The notes under the pieces are model-generated. The model was not told the origin of the DNA. It saw nothing but the letters and a program-made list of their open reading frames with translations, and searched no databases. DNA of 40,085 nucleotides from Bacteroidia bacterium (GTDB taxonomy: Bacteria; Bacteroidota; Bacteroidia; UBA4408), in NCBI GenBank assembly GCA_020845635.1, contig JADLFI010000047.1:1-40085 (forward strand), given 5' to 3'. Of this stretch, positions 1-9,200 are shown one piece after another. Position 1 is the stretch's first letter. Every line of letters starts with the position of its first letter. A program made the position numbers and the translations under genes.

Positions 1-606
1 AATTTCAAAATCAAGTAATACTTTACCTTCAATTTGTGCAGTTAATCTATCGCCTATTTTCACAGGTCCAATGCCGGAGGGGGTTCCGGTAAATATTAAA
101 TCGCCTGTTTTAAGAGTAATGTATTTTGATACGTAGGCAATTATTTGTGCAATAGAAAAAATCATATCCTTTGTGTTGCCGTTCTGTACTGTTATTCCAT
201 TCACATCAAGTCTAAAATTAATATTCTCTTGCTTTTGTTTATCTGATAAAATCAAAAAGTTTCCTATAGGTGCACTGTTGTCAAATGCTTTTGCTTGCTC
301 CCAAGGTAAACTTTTTGCCTTACACATATTTTGTATATCACGAGCAGTAAAGTCAATACCTACAGTTATTTCATTATAATATTTATGCGCAAATTCTGAC
401 AATATATTTTTTCCGTTCCTATTTATTTTAATTACTAACTCACATTCATAATGTATTTCTTTTGAAAAAGAAGGGTAATAAAAATCTTCGTTATTTTTTA
501 ATAGAGCCGTTTCAGGCTTCATGAAAAATATGGGACTTTCGGGAATCTCATTTTTTAACTCCTTAGCATGCTCTGAATAATTGCGTCCAATACAAATTAT
601 TTTCAT
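1..606 (-). CDS. Fumarylacetoacetate hydrolase (FAH) family protein, cut by window edge
   Basis: The minus strand is open from an ATG at 604-606 to the window edge, giving 202 residues. The start MKIICIGRNYSEHAKEL and the near-terminal motif TGTPSGIGPVKIGD are typical of the FAH fold, with metal-binding acidic residues in the central HYECELVIKI segment. Known members act on acylpyruvates or related 2-oxo acids, or decarboxylate oxaloacetate; the substrate cannot be read from sequence. Small bacterial members are about 200-205 residues, so probably only the stop and perhaps a residue or two are missing. It lies 85 bp downstream of the T9SS plug gene on the same strand and may be the last gene of that operon. 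Confidence 0.85.
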   Translation of the reverse strand, partial: MKIICIGRNYSEHAKELKNEIPESPIFFMKPETALLKNNEDFYYPSFSKEIHYECELVIKINRNGKNILSEFAHKYYNEITVGIDFTARDIQNMCKAKSLPWEQAKAFDNSAPIGNFLILSDKQKQENINFRLDVNGITVQNGNTKDMIFSIAQIIAYVSKYITLKTGDLIFTGTPSGIGPVKIGDRLTAQIEGKVLLDFEI

Positions 607-691
607 TCTTTAAGTTTACTTTTATTAATTATTAATAATGCCCATCATGATGTTTTACTGCAGATTTACACAAAACATATACTTCGTTATG

Positions 692-1993
692 CTAATCTTT
701 ACGTGCATTTGATTTAACCTTTTTGTAAAGAATAAGTTTGTCGTAAAATACTCCTATAGGCTGATGATACACCAAAATACTGAAGTCGTTTTCGGTTTCA
801 AATCTATTGCCCTCGGTTAATGTTTCATCAGGAACTTTGTCTTTAGCACCCATTACTACATACTCATAATTGTAAAACCCTTGTTTTAAAAATAAAGTAG
901 CTGTATAACCTTTAAATACAGGATCGTATTGCATTCTAAATTCGGGCTTACATTTCCAGTCGCTTAATGCACCAAAAATATATACATCACCTTCCATAAT
1001 TGGTGTACTGCTCATTAAATAAAAATGCACATAGCAATAATCTGCGTCAGTATTGGGATTATCACCATAGGTTGTTCGGATAATAAATTTTCCATTGATA
1101 TCTTTTTCGTAGGCATATCGTTTAAATGCTCTTTTGTCATCATTGTTTAAATATATATGTGTAAAGTGCGAACTGTCTATTCTAATTTTATTGATTCGAA
1201 TATCAGGGTTTACCAAACTCTGAGTATTAAAATATCTAAATTCTTTTCCTCCGTTAAAAGTATTTTCTCCATCATAATTATAGTCAAGCTCGGTGTCCAT
1301 AATAAAAACAGGCTTTAGCCCCTCTACTTGAGTATCAAAGCGGTCATTTTGCATTAATACTACTTTCAAATCATTCATGGGGTCTTGAATTTTGTAGTAT
1401 CCGGCAGATATTTTAAAATCTACTTCTTGTTTCATGAAACGCGATTCATTTAAGGTTGCAGCATGAATATTAAGTGCTGCATCAACCAACTCTTCATACA
1501 CCATAAATCGTCTGGTTATAGCTAATTTATCTTCATCGCCATCTAAAAATATTTTTAAAAGATAGTTTCCACTTTTTGTAATTTTCATATCACGATTTGG
1601 AAGCAAGATTTGATAATGTGTATAGGCTTGATATGTATTAAACGAACGATTTATATCATCAATTTGTCCTTGATTAAAACCCTCAACATATTCGGAGAAC
1701 GATATATCGGTAGGTTGCCACGAAGCATCACAATGAACAACTGTATAGTTATAGGTTTTATAATCATTGTCAAAATCATCAAATCCAAAACTAAGTTGTT
1801 CATCACTGTTTAGTCTTATTGCCGGAAAACCAGTTTCCCAACCATTAAAATAAAATAATACTGTTTTAATATTGGGTGTGTAAACTTTGTCATCATAAAC
1901 CAAAACGGAGCTTACATAATCATCTTTATAAGCTTGACTTACCTGACTTAGAGAAAGAAATAATAAGAAAATAGCGATTTTAATTTTTTGCAT
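692..1993 (-). CDS. Type IX secretion system plug protein (DUF5103 family)
   Basis: This 433-residue protein has an N-terminal signal peptide ending near SQVSQAY and then a DUF5103-type beta-rich body. Recognisable segments are the FNGWETGFPAIRLNSDEQL region, a VVHCDASW strand and a late WKCKPEFRMQYDP stretch. In Flavobacterium a protein of this family binds the giant T9SS translocon SprA and closes its periplasmic end, so it is expected in the periplasm at the outer membrane. The start codon overlaps the end of the upstream peptide-binding lipoprotein gene by 14 bp, which suggests translational coupling. The family assignment is confident. The plug role is taken from the characterised homologue. 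Confidence 0.85.
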   Translation of the reverse strand: MQKIKIAIFLLFLSLSQVSQAYKDDYVSSVLVYDDKVYTPNIKTVLFYFNGWETGFPAIRLNSDEQLSFGFDDFDNDYKTYNYTVVHCDASWQPTDISFSEYVEGFNQGQIDDINRSFNTYQAYTHYQILLPNRDMKITKSGNYLLKIFLDGDEDKLAITRRFMVYEELVDAALNIHAATLNESRFMKQEVDFKISAGYYKIQDPMNDLKVVLMQNDRFDTQVEGLKPVFIMDTELDYNYDGENTFNGGKEFRYFNTQSLVNPDIRINKIRIDSSHFTHIYLNNDDKRAFKRYAYEKDINGKFIIRTTYGDNPNTDADYCYVHFYLMSSTPIMEGDVYIFGALSDWKCKPEFRMQYDPVFKGYTATLFLKQGFYNYEYVVMGAKDKVPDETLTEGNRFETENDFSILVYHQPIGVFYDKLILYKKVKSNARKD

Positions 1994-3635
1994 TGTTATT
2001 GTTTTTTTCTACAGATTTAAGATGCAGAAGATTAATAGAGTTTCCTTTTAAGCCTTTAATATTTTTATGATAAAAGAATATGGCATCATCATAATATAGA
2101 GGAACTACCGGAGCGTTATCAATAATAATTTTTTCCATTTCGCTAAAATTATGTTGTAACTCGGCTTCGGTTAACATGGCTAAATTTTTTTCATAAAGCG
2201 TATCAAATTTATCATTTTTAAAGTGGGTATAATTGGGTCCGTTGGGGCTAAAATTTTTACTGTAGAATACCGACATATAGTTTTCTTTATCAGCATAATC
2301 AGCCACCCACGATTTTCTAAAAAATTCTGATTTACCATTAGCAATCAGCTCACTGTTTACGGCAGGTAGCAATACCTCTACTTTTATCTTAATCCCATAG
2401 TGTGAGAGTTCGTTTTGTATAAATTCACAAACATCTAAATAGACTGATGTAGTTATCAGCTTAATTTCCGGAAGACCTATTCCATTCGGGAAACCGGCTT
2501 CTACCAATAGCTGTTTAGTTTTTTCGGGGGCATAATCGTATCCTGTCAAATATGAATCGAAATATGGCATACCGCGAGGAACAAAGCCATTTATAGCAGG
2601 TGTTCCAATATTATTACGCAAATACATAATCATTTTATTACGGTCAAACCCATAGTTAATAGCTTTACGTATCTTTGTTTGTACTTCAGTTGGCAATATG
2701 CCTATTCCTTCCTTACTGTCAAGATAAAATCCTAAATAATCTGTTTTTAAGAAGGGGACTTTCGAAAAGTTTAAAAGTTGTTTGTATTTATTCTGCAAAT
2801 TTCCGTTTCGGGTTAAAAGCTCATCTTTATAACTTGCATCTATGCCCGACATAAAATCATAATTACCTTTAATAAACTCAAGGAAGGCTGTTTGTCTATC
2901 TTTTAAGAATGTAATATTTATAGCGTCTAAAAACGGAAGTCGCTTTCCATTAGAATATTCAAAATAGTTGGGATTCTTTAGCAAAACCATTTTTTCGCCT
3001 TCGGCCCAATATTTAAAAATATAAGGCCCTGTACCTACAGGATTATGACGAAAATTTTTATGATAAAATGAAGCTACTTCATGTGGAACTACACTACAAT
3101 AAGGCATACTTAACAAATTAAGAAAAGGACGGTAGCTTTTACTTAGGCGAATACTCAAGGTGCTGTCATTAAGTGCATCAATTAAAGAATGATTGTTTTG
3201 TTGAGCCACAGCACTAAGCACCCATGCACCCGGAGAAGCTACTGATTTATTGAGCAGGCGATTGAAACTATAAACAAAGTCGGCTGCAACAACCTTACGC
3301 CCTTGCCCATTTTTGAATAAAGTGTGCGGATGAAAATATACATCATTGCGCAAATGAAAAATATATTGCAGACCATCGTTACTTATTTCCCAACTGCGTG
3401 CTATACAAGGTACTACGGCAAGTGTGTCATTTAACTGCACCAAACCGTTGAAAATTTGATTTACCGCCCAAATGTTTTCGGTACGATTGCTGAAAGCCGG
3501 ATCTAAAGAGGTTATTCCGGCTGCTTCATTATATTTAAAAACAGTTTTGTGATTATTATTTTCTGTAGGTTGACAGGCATGCAAAGCAAACATCAGCAGT
3601 GCAATTAAAGCATATTTATAAGTAGAACCTAACAT
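1980..3635 (-). CDS. Peptide/nickel-type ABC transporter substrate-binding lipoprotein (SBP family 5)
   Basis: The 551-residue product starts with a lipoprotein signal whose lipobox LHAC places the lipidated Cys at residue 21. The rest is a family-5 solute-binding protein (OppA/DppA type). Signatures are SLDPAFSNRTENIWAVNQIFNG near the N terminus, ADFVYSFNRLLN, the GTGPYIFKYW motif and a C-terminal PVVPLYYDDAIFFYHKN segment. It should bind oligopeptides or a similar ligand outside the inner membrane. No permease or ATPase gene is nearby, so the partner transporter must be elsewhere, or the protein works without one. It begins 4 bp after the porin gene and overlaps the plug gene by 14 bp. Confidence 0.88.
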   Translation of the reverse strand: MLGSTYKYALIALLMFALHACQPTENNNHKTVFKYNEAAGITSLDPAFSNRTENIWAVNQIFNGLVQLNDTLAVVPCIARSWEISNDGLQYIFHLRNDVYFHPHTLFKNGQGRKVVAADFVYSFNRLLNKSVASPGAWVLSAVAQQNNHSLIDALNDSTLSIRLSKSYRPFLNLLSMPYCSVVPHEVASFYHKNFRHNPVGTGPYIFKYWAEGEKMVLLKNPNYFEYSNGKRLPFLDAINITFLKDRQTAFLEFIKGNYDFMSGIDASYKDELLTRNGNLQNKYKQLLNFSKVPFLKTDYLGFYLDSKEGIGILPTEVQTKIRKAINYGFDRNKMIMYLRNNIGTPAINGFVPRGMPYFDSYLTGYDYAPEKTKQLLVEAGFPNGIGLPEIKLITTSVYLDVCEFIQNELSHYGIKIKVEVLLPAVNSELIANGKSEFFRKSWVADYADKENYMSVFYSKNFSPNGPNYTHFKNDKFDTLYEKNLAMLTEAELQHNFSEMEKIIIDNAPVVPLYYDDAIFFYHKNIKGLKGNSINLLHLKSVEKNNNNAKN

Positions 3636-3639
3636 AAAT

Positions 3640-5529
3640 TTAATTTATAAACAACCAGTTAATACCTAATTTAAACGTTAACCCGGGCATAGCATAATAC
3701 GGGGTAAAGAAATATGGTGCTGATAATATACTGCTTAGTTGCTCAACTGTTGCAAAGGCTTGTACTGCTTTTATCTTAAAATTCAAAAACAAATTAATTA
3801 AAGGTAAACCCGAAGTGCTGAAGGTGTTCTGATAAAAATACATATTGCTTGCAGCCATGTAGCTATATGGTTTATAGCTATTGAGCCAATACACATCAGC
3901 ACCAAACTGATACCATAATTTACCTTTAAATATTCTATGATTGACATACATAGATGTTTTAGTATAAAATTCAGGTAATGCTAAATAATTCATGGTGCTA
4001 TTTTCAAACTGCAATAGTACTTCGGGGGCAATTCTTAAAATTCCTATATTAAATTTTTTGTTATACTTTAACTGCCATAAATTTATAGTTTGACTTAGTT
4101 GTTGAGGCAATGCTTGGTTATTGAGCAACACATAATTTTTAATACTGTTGTATTGCAAAAAAATATTTCCGGCAAGTGTATGATTCAATTCAACATTGGC
4201 AATCATGTTGGTAATGGGTTGGAATGAATGATCCCAAATAAAATTATTGGAATAATAAAAGTTATAAATCTGCTGTGGTAATATTTTATTTCCACCTATG
4301 CTGAATTGCCATTTTATCGGCTCATTTTGATGTGAGGTAATACTTGCTAAAGCTTGATAGTTTCCTTGATTGAAACCGCTAAAAAAATATTTTCCTTGTG
4401 TGCTTAAACTAATATTCCGAAAGTTTTTACTTAAAAGAAGTCCTGTATAGGCCGATAAAAAATTTCGTTTCTTTTGATTTACATTAATATCTAAATTTTC
4501 AATTCCTCCTGTAACTTCATAGCCCAAATAATCATTAACAGCCTTGTTCCCTACAGTGTTTATTAATTGTATTTCTACTTTTGTATGTTGGTCTTTCAGT
4601 TTATCCTTAAAATCTTGTGTGGTAAAATAAAAGTTATGGTAATAGGTGCTATCTTCCATACGGTCTTCATAGTTTCTAAAATATTCTCTGTATCTTCCGT
4701 ATATTACCAGCTTGTTTAAAGCAGCACTTTTCTGATTGAAATTTCTTAATTCGGCATGGTTTAATTTATGGTCAAGGCCTATGATTTGCTTGGTATAAAC
4801 ATCGGAACCATATAACATTTGTTTGGCATAATGTAAATGAACAGGTATGAGCGCCTTGTCATTCAGCATTTCATATTTAAAACTATTAGATGAGTCGGGA
4901 ACCAGTCCGCCATTAAGAAGAGTCGTTAAGCGATTATATGAATAGCTAAAAAAACTGCGATAATTACCTTTTGATGAAATATAGGAATTGAAGGCTTGAA
5001 AGCTTATGGTGTTGGCCTGCTGTTTTTGATAAAAACCCTCGGTGCGCAGTGCGTTTATTTTAAAACCGATATTGATTTCAGGGTTTATTTGTTGACTGTG
5101 CAGCAAATCAATAACCTGTTCTTTCTTGCTGCCAACAACAGCCTTTACCAAAGTTACAGGGTAATAAGTATGTATAAATTCAACCTCAGAGTTGTTATAA
5201 TATAATCCATCATAATTGGTTTTTGTATATTCTAAGCCATTAGTAAAAAACGGATTGTAAAATAAATTTCGTGCAGGTAAAGTAGCATGCCCGTTAATGG
5301 CATAAAAATTATTATTCTTTAAAAGCACATTATACCTCTGTATCTCAAATAATGAACTGTCTAAAAAATGAAACTTGGAAAAATTATCATTAAAAAAATA
5401 AGGAATGGAGTCATAGGCTACTTTAGAAGAATCAGTTTTAGCATAACCAATATCAGACCATACAAAAAGGGCAACAAAAAGTATGCTCACTTTCTTGATT
5501 AATTTTTTATACCTGTAGCTTGAATTCAC
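3640..5529 (-). CDS. Putative outer-membrane porin (Porin_10-like)
   Basis: The 629-residue protein has a signal peptide (hydrophobic stretch ending near WSDIGYAK). It then shows alternating hydrophobic and aromatic strands typical of an outer-membrane beta-barrel, ending in the strand LTFKLGINWLFIN. The early segment HATLPARNLFYNP and the YYPVTLVKAVVGSKKEQ stretch match the Bacteroidota putative-porin family Porin_10. The cargo is unknown. The gene is second in the minus-strand cluster, 67 bp after the DUF6370 gene and 4 bp before the peptide-binding lipoprotein. A barrel plus a binding lipoprotein could serve uptake of one substrate, but that is inferred from position only. Confidence 0.75.
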   Translation of the reverse strand: MNSSYRYKKLIKKVSILFVALFVWSDIGYAKTDSSKVAYDSIPYFFNDNFSKFHFLDSSLFEIQRYNVLLKNNNFYAINGHATLPARNLFYNPFFTNGLEYTKTNYDGLYYNNSEVEFIHTYYPVTLVKAVVGSKKEQVIDLLHSQQINPEINIGFKINALRTEGFYQKQQANTISFQAFNSYISSKGNYRSFFSYSYNRLTTLLNGGLVPDSSNSFKYEMLNDKALIPVHLHYAKQMLYGSDVYTKQIIGLDHKLNHAELRNFNQKSAALNKLVIYGRYREYFRNYEDRMEDSTYYHNFYFTTQDFKDKLKDQHTKVEIQLINTVGNKAVNDYLGYEVTGGIENLDINVNQKKRNFLSAYTGLLLSKNFRNISLSTQGKYFFSGFNQGNYQALASITSHQNEPIKWQFSIGGNKILPQQIYNFYYSNNFIWDHSFQPITNMIANVELNHTLAGNIFLQYNSIKNYVLLNNQALPQQLSQTINLWQLKYNKKFNIGILRIAPEVLLQFENSTMNYLALPEFYTKTSMYVNHRIFKGKLWYQFGADVYWLNSYKPYSYMAASNMYFYQNTFSTSGLPLINLFLNFKIKAVQAFATVEQLSSILSAPYFFTPYYAMPGLTFKLGINWLFIN

Positions 5530-5596
5530 AACTTATTAAGTTGCACAAAAATATCAATATTTATCAGGTAAATTATCTAAAAAATATAAATTATTT

Positions 5597-5980
5597 CTAA
5601 TGCTTTTGCTCTTTATTTTTTTTATCGGCAGGTTGGTTTGGAGCTACATCAAGTAATTTAAAATAGGTAGCTTTAAAACGTCCGTTTATTACTTCGCCTT
5701 GAACTTCGGCTTTACGTACAGCCACACAAAAGCCATTAGGATTATGTGGGTGTCCGTACTCCTGAATATTTAAACCATCAACATAATAAGCATTACCATC
5801 ATATCTTACAGCAAGGTCACAATCTTTACCATCTAAACCAAAATTACATTCACCGCACGATGCTTCAACGGTCATTAATTTCTTTGCCGGATCGGGGGTT
5901 TTCTTCAATTTGTGTGCAACTTGACTATATCCGTTATAGGAGAAAAATATAGAAAAAACTAAAATCAAAAGAGGCTTCAT
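5597..5980 (-). CDS. DUF6370 family small secreted protein
   Basis: The 127-residue protein has a signal peptide ending near NGYSQ. Its compact domain carries Cys42, Cys45, Cys54 and Cys85, plus His77 and His79 in YGHPHNPNG. The CGEC motif and the GLDGKDCDLAVRYDG segment match DUF6370, a family without a known function. The Cys/His spacing could hold a metal ion or form disulphides; I cannot tell which. The C terminus is lysine-rich. It is the first gene of the minus-strand run leading to the porin, binding lipoprotein and plug protein. A TATTTTTG motif on the minus strand at 6051-6058 could be its -7 promoter element, but no matching -33 element is clear. Confidence 0.75.
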   Translation of the reverse strand: MKPLLILVFSIFFSYNGYSQVAHKLKKTPDPAKKLMTVEASCGECNFGLDGKDCDLAVRYDGNAYYVDGLNIQEYGHPHNPNGFCVAVRKAEVQGEVINGRFKATYFKLLDVAPNQPADKKNKEQKH

Positions 5981-6232
5981 AATAATATTTTTTTTGAGGT
6001 TAATTATATATATTGAGTTAAAGAATTGTTTGTAATTCTTAGATTAATACAAAAATACAAAATTATTCCTGCTAATACTATGGCATAATATACTAAGCAC
6101 CTACTCTTAACCATGAATTGGGGAATTAGGTAGATTAAATCAATAGCATATCTTCTCTTATGTATTTCTTACACTATTAACAAAATATTACCTATATTGT
6201 TTCTATCTTCGTGAGAATATAACTTAACACAC

Positions 6233-9200
6233 ATGAGAAAATTCTTTCCTTTTTGTTTATTTATTACGGTTCTTTTTTATTCAAATAAGGGCTTTGCTCA
6301 AAAGTTGATAGGCCCTGAAAGTCCTTATGGCTATACTACTGACAGTAATTTGCCTGATTGGGCTAAGGAAATGTATAAACCTAATCCCAATATTTTTACA
6401 GTAAAAAACTTATATGAGGGCTATTATAAAACACATCAGTTTAAAAAAAATAAGCACACACAGTACTATAAACGATGGTCAAAAGTTGCGCAAAAAATGA
6501 CTGATGAAAGTGGAATTGTGCAATACCCTAATCGCCAACAAACAGACTTAATCAATAATAGTTACCTACAGTTGCTAAGTACGGCTCGAATGAGTGGTTC
6601 AGGCGCAGGGTCTTCCTGGACATGTATAGGACCTTTTGATTTTGATAAAGATGCTAATGGCAGAAGTCATGCGCCTGGCTCTTCGCATGTTTATACTGTT
6701 GAAAAAAGTAAGAATGATCCTAACTTTTTGGTTGCAGGAACAGCTAATGCAGGGGTGTATAAAACCACTGATAAAGGCTTGCATTGGATAACACTAACCG
6801 AGCAATTATTAATTGGAGAATGTCGCGCTGTTGAAATTCAATTTGACAACAATGATGTTATTTATGCCGGAGGAAATGGCCGTATTTATAAAACTACAGA
6901 TGGAGGGTCAAACTGGAACGAAACGGGTGGAACTTCATTTAATAATGTGTATCATAATGTTTACAGTATTGTGATGGTGCCCGGTAATTCGCAGAAATTG
7001 TTTGCAACTACTAATTATGGTTTGTACAGAACAACCAACGGAGGAAACTCATGGATTCAAGTGGTTTCATGTCCTGGTTCAGGCGAGTATTTTGGAGATA
7101 TAGAAATTCATCCAACAGACACGAGTGTAGTATATGCTATATATAATTCAAAACTTGTAGGGAATTCCAACAAAATTACAGAATTCTACAAATCAACCAA
7201 TGGTGGCGACACTTTTACTGCCTTAACCTCATGGCCATCAAATGCTACCACCATCACAGGGAGCAATCATCAAAACAGGGCTGAGATTGCAGTAACACCT
7301 GCTCAACCCGATCGTATTTATGCCATACTAACAGGTAAAGCTAACGGAGGTGAGGGGTTATATGGATTTTACAGAAGTGATGATGCCGGCACTACATGGA
7401 CTCATCATTGCTGCGGAACAGGACCCGGGGGCTATGCCGCTGTGGACAATACCAATGTGATGGGATATGCTACAGACGGAACTGACGATGGTGGGCAGTA
7501 TTATTATGATTTGGCTATTGATGCCGATAAAACCAATGCCAATAAAGTACATGTTGGTGGTATTATGCAATGGGTAAGTACCGATGGCGGTGACAACTTT
7601 ACATGTTTGAACAGTTGGGCAGACCCTGGCGGAAGTAAGTATGTACATGCCGACATACATGATATAAGAATTTATGGAAATGAAGTTTGGGTAGCTTGTG
7701 ATGGAGGTATTTTTCTTTCGGAAAACTCTGGAAACTTAGATTTTAACCGAAGACAGTTTGGTATTGCAGGTACTGATTTTTGGGGCTTTGGAGCAGGTTT
7801 TAAAGATGGTAATATTATGTTGGGCGGAACTTATCATAATAGCCATTTATTAAAAAATAATAATGTTTATCTTAATGGTTGGATTTCATATACAGGCTCG
7901 GCTGATGGGTTTAGGGGCTTTGTAAATCCGGGTTATAATAAATGGGTATATCATGATTTTGGGAAAGATAAAGTACCTAACAATCGTACTTCTCCATTTA
8001 TAGGATACCCTTTTGAGAAAGTACCCAATGCCTCATATTACTCCGGTTACTCATGTCCTTTGGTGTGGGATCCAAGATGCTATACTACAGTATATTCAGG
8101 AGTTGATGGTACTTTGTGGAAATCAGAGGATGATGGTATTTCATGGACTTCACTAAAAAACTTCGGGACCGGAAAAGTTACCGACTTAGAGGTTGCCTTT
8201 GATAACCCACAAAAAATATATGTTGTATATAGTCCTTCATCTGGTGCCAGAATAATTTACAAATCGCTTGATGGTGGTATTAATTGGACTAACATCAGTA
8301 TTCCTAACTCAGTCTTACCGGTAAATACAACCTCGCAAATTGATATTACTATAGATGTTCATAGCTCAGATAATATATGGGCAGGAATTATTACAGGCAA
8401 TGCCAGCAGTAATGGATATAAAATATTTAAGTCTGATAACGGAGGAGCATCATGGAATAATCTTACCACTCCTATGCTTGATAATCAAACCATACAGTCA
8501 GTAGTATTTCAGCGTGGTACACAAGGCGGAGTGTATTTGGGAACCAATAAAACCGTGTTTTACCGAAATACCCAAATGAACGATTGGGTATTGTATAGCA
8601 CCAATCTTCCGGCCTTAACTTCATGCTTATCTTTAGTCCCTTGGTACAAAGGTGGGAAGATAAGGAATGCGAGCAACCGCAGTGTTTGGGAAGCATCACT
8701 TTATGAAATGGGAGCACCAAAAGCACAGATAACTGTTGATAAGTTGAGTTCCGGCTGTGCCCGCGATACTTTTTATTTTTCAGATTATTCTTCGCAATAT
8801 CAAAGCGGAGCCACCTGGAACTGGCAGATAACACCAACTCCTGCATATCATACTCCTTTCAATCAAGAACAAGTAAAGGTGGTGTTCGGAAACACCGGAA
8901 GCTTTCAGGTAAAACTAGTGGTAAGCGATAGCTTGGGTACTGATTCTATATCTTATAATAACTTTATTACAGTAAGTAATAGTTGTGACTACGATACTAT
9001 TCCGGGAAATGCTCTTGATTTAAGCGCTCAAGGGCAGTTTGCTTCAGGTACAGAGCCTCTCTACCTCAATTCAAATACTGTAACATTTAGTGCATGGATA
9101 AAACGTAATGGGGCACAACCTAACTGGGCAGGGTTACTATTTTTTAGAGGCGGTTCTACTACATGTGGAATTAATTTTAGAGACAATGGTTCGCAATTAG

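Noticed and set aside
7358-7660. Antisense open frames inside the large T9SS gene and other genes
   Set aside because: They lie wholly inside well-supported genes, have no known domains and reflect the repeat and codon pattern of the sense strand.
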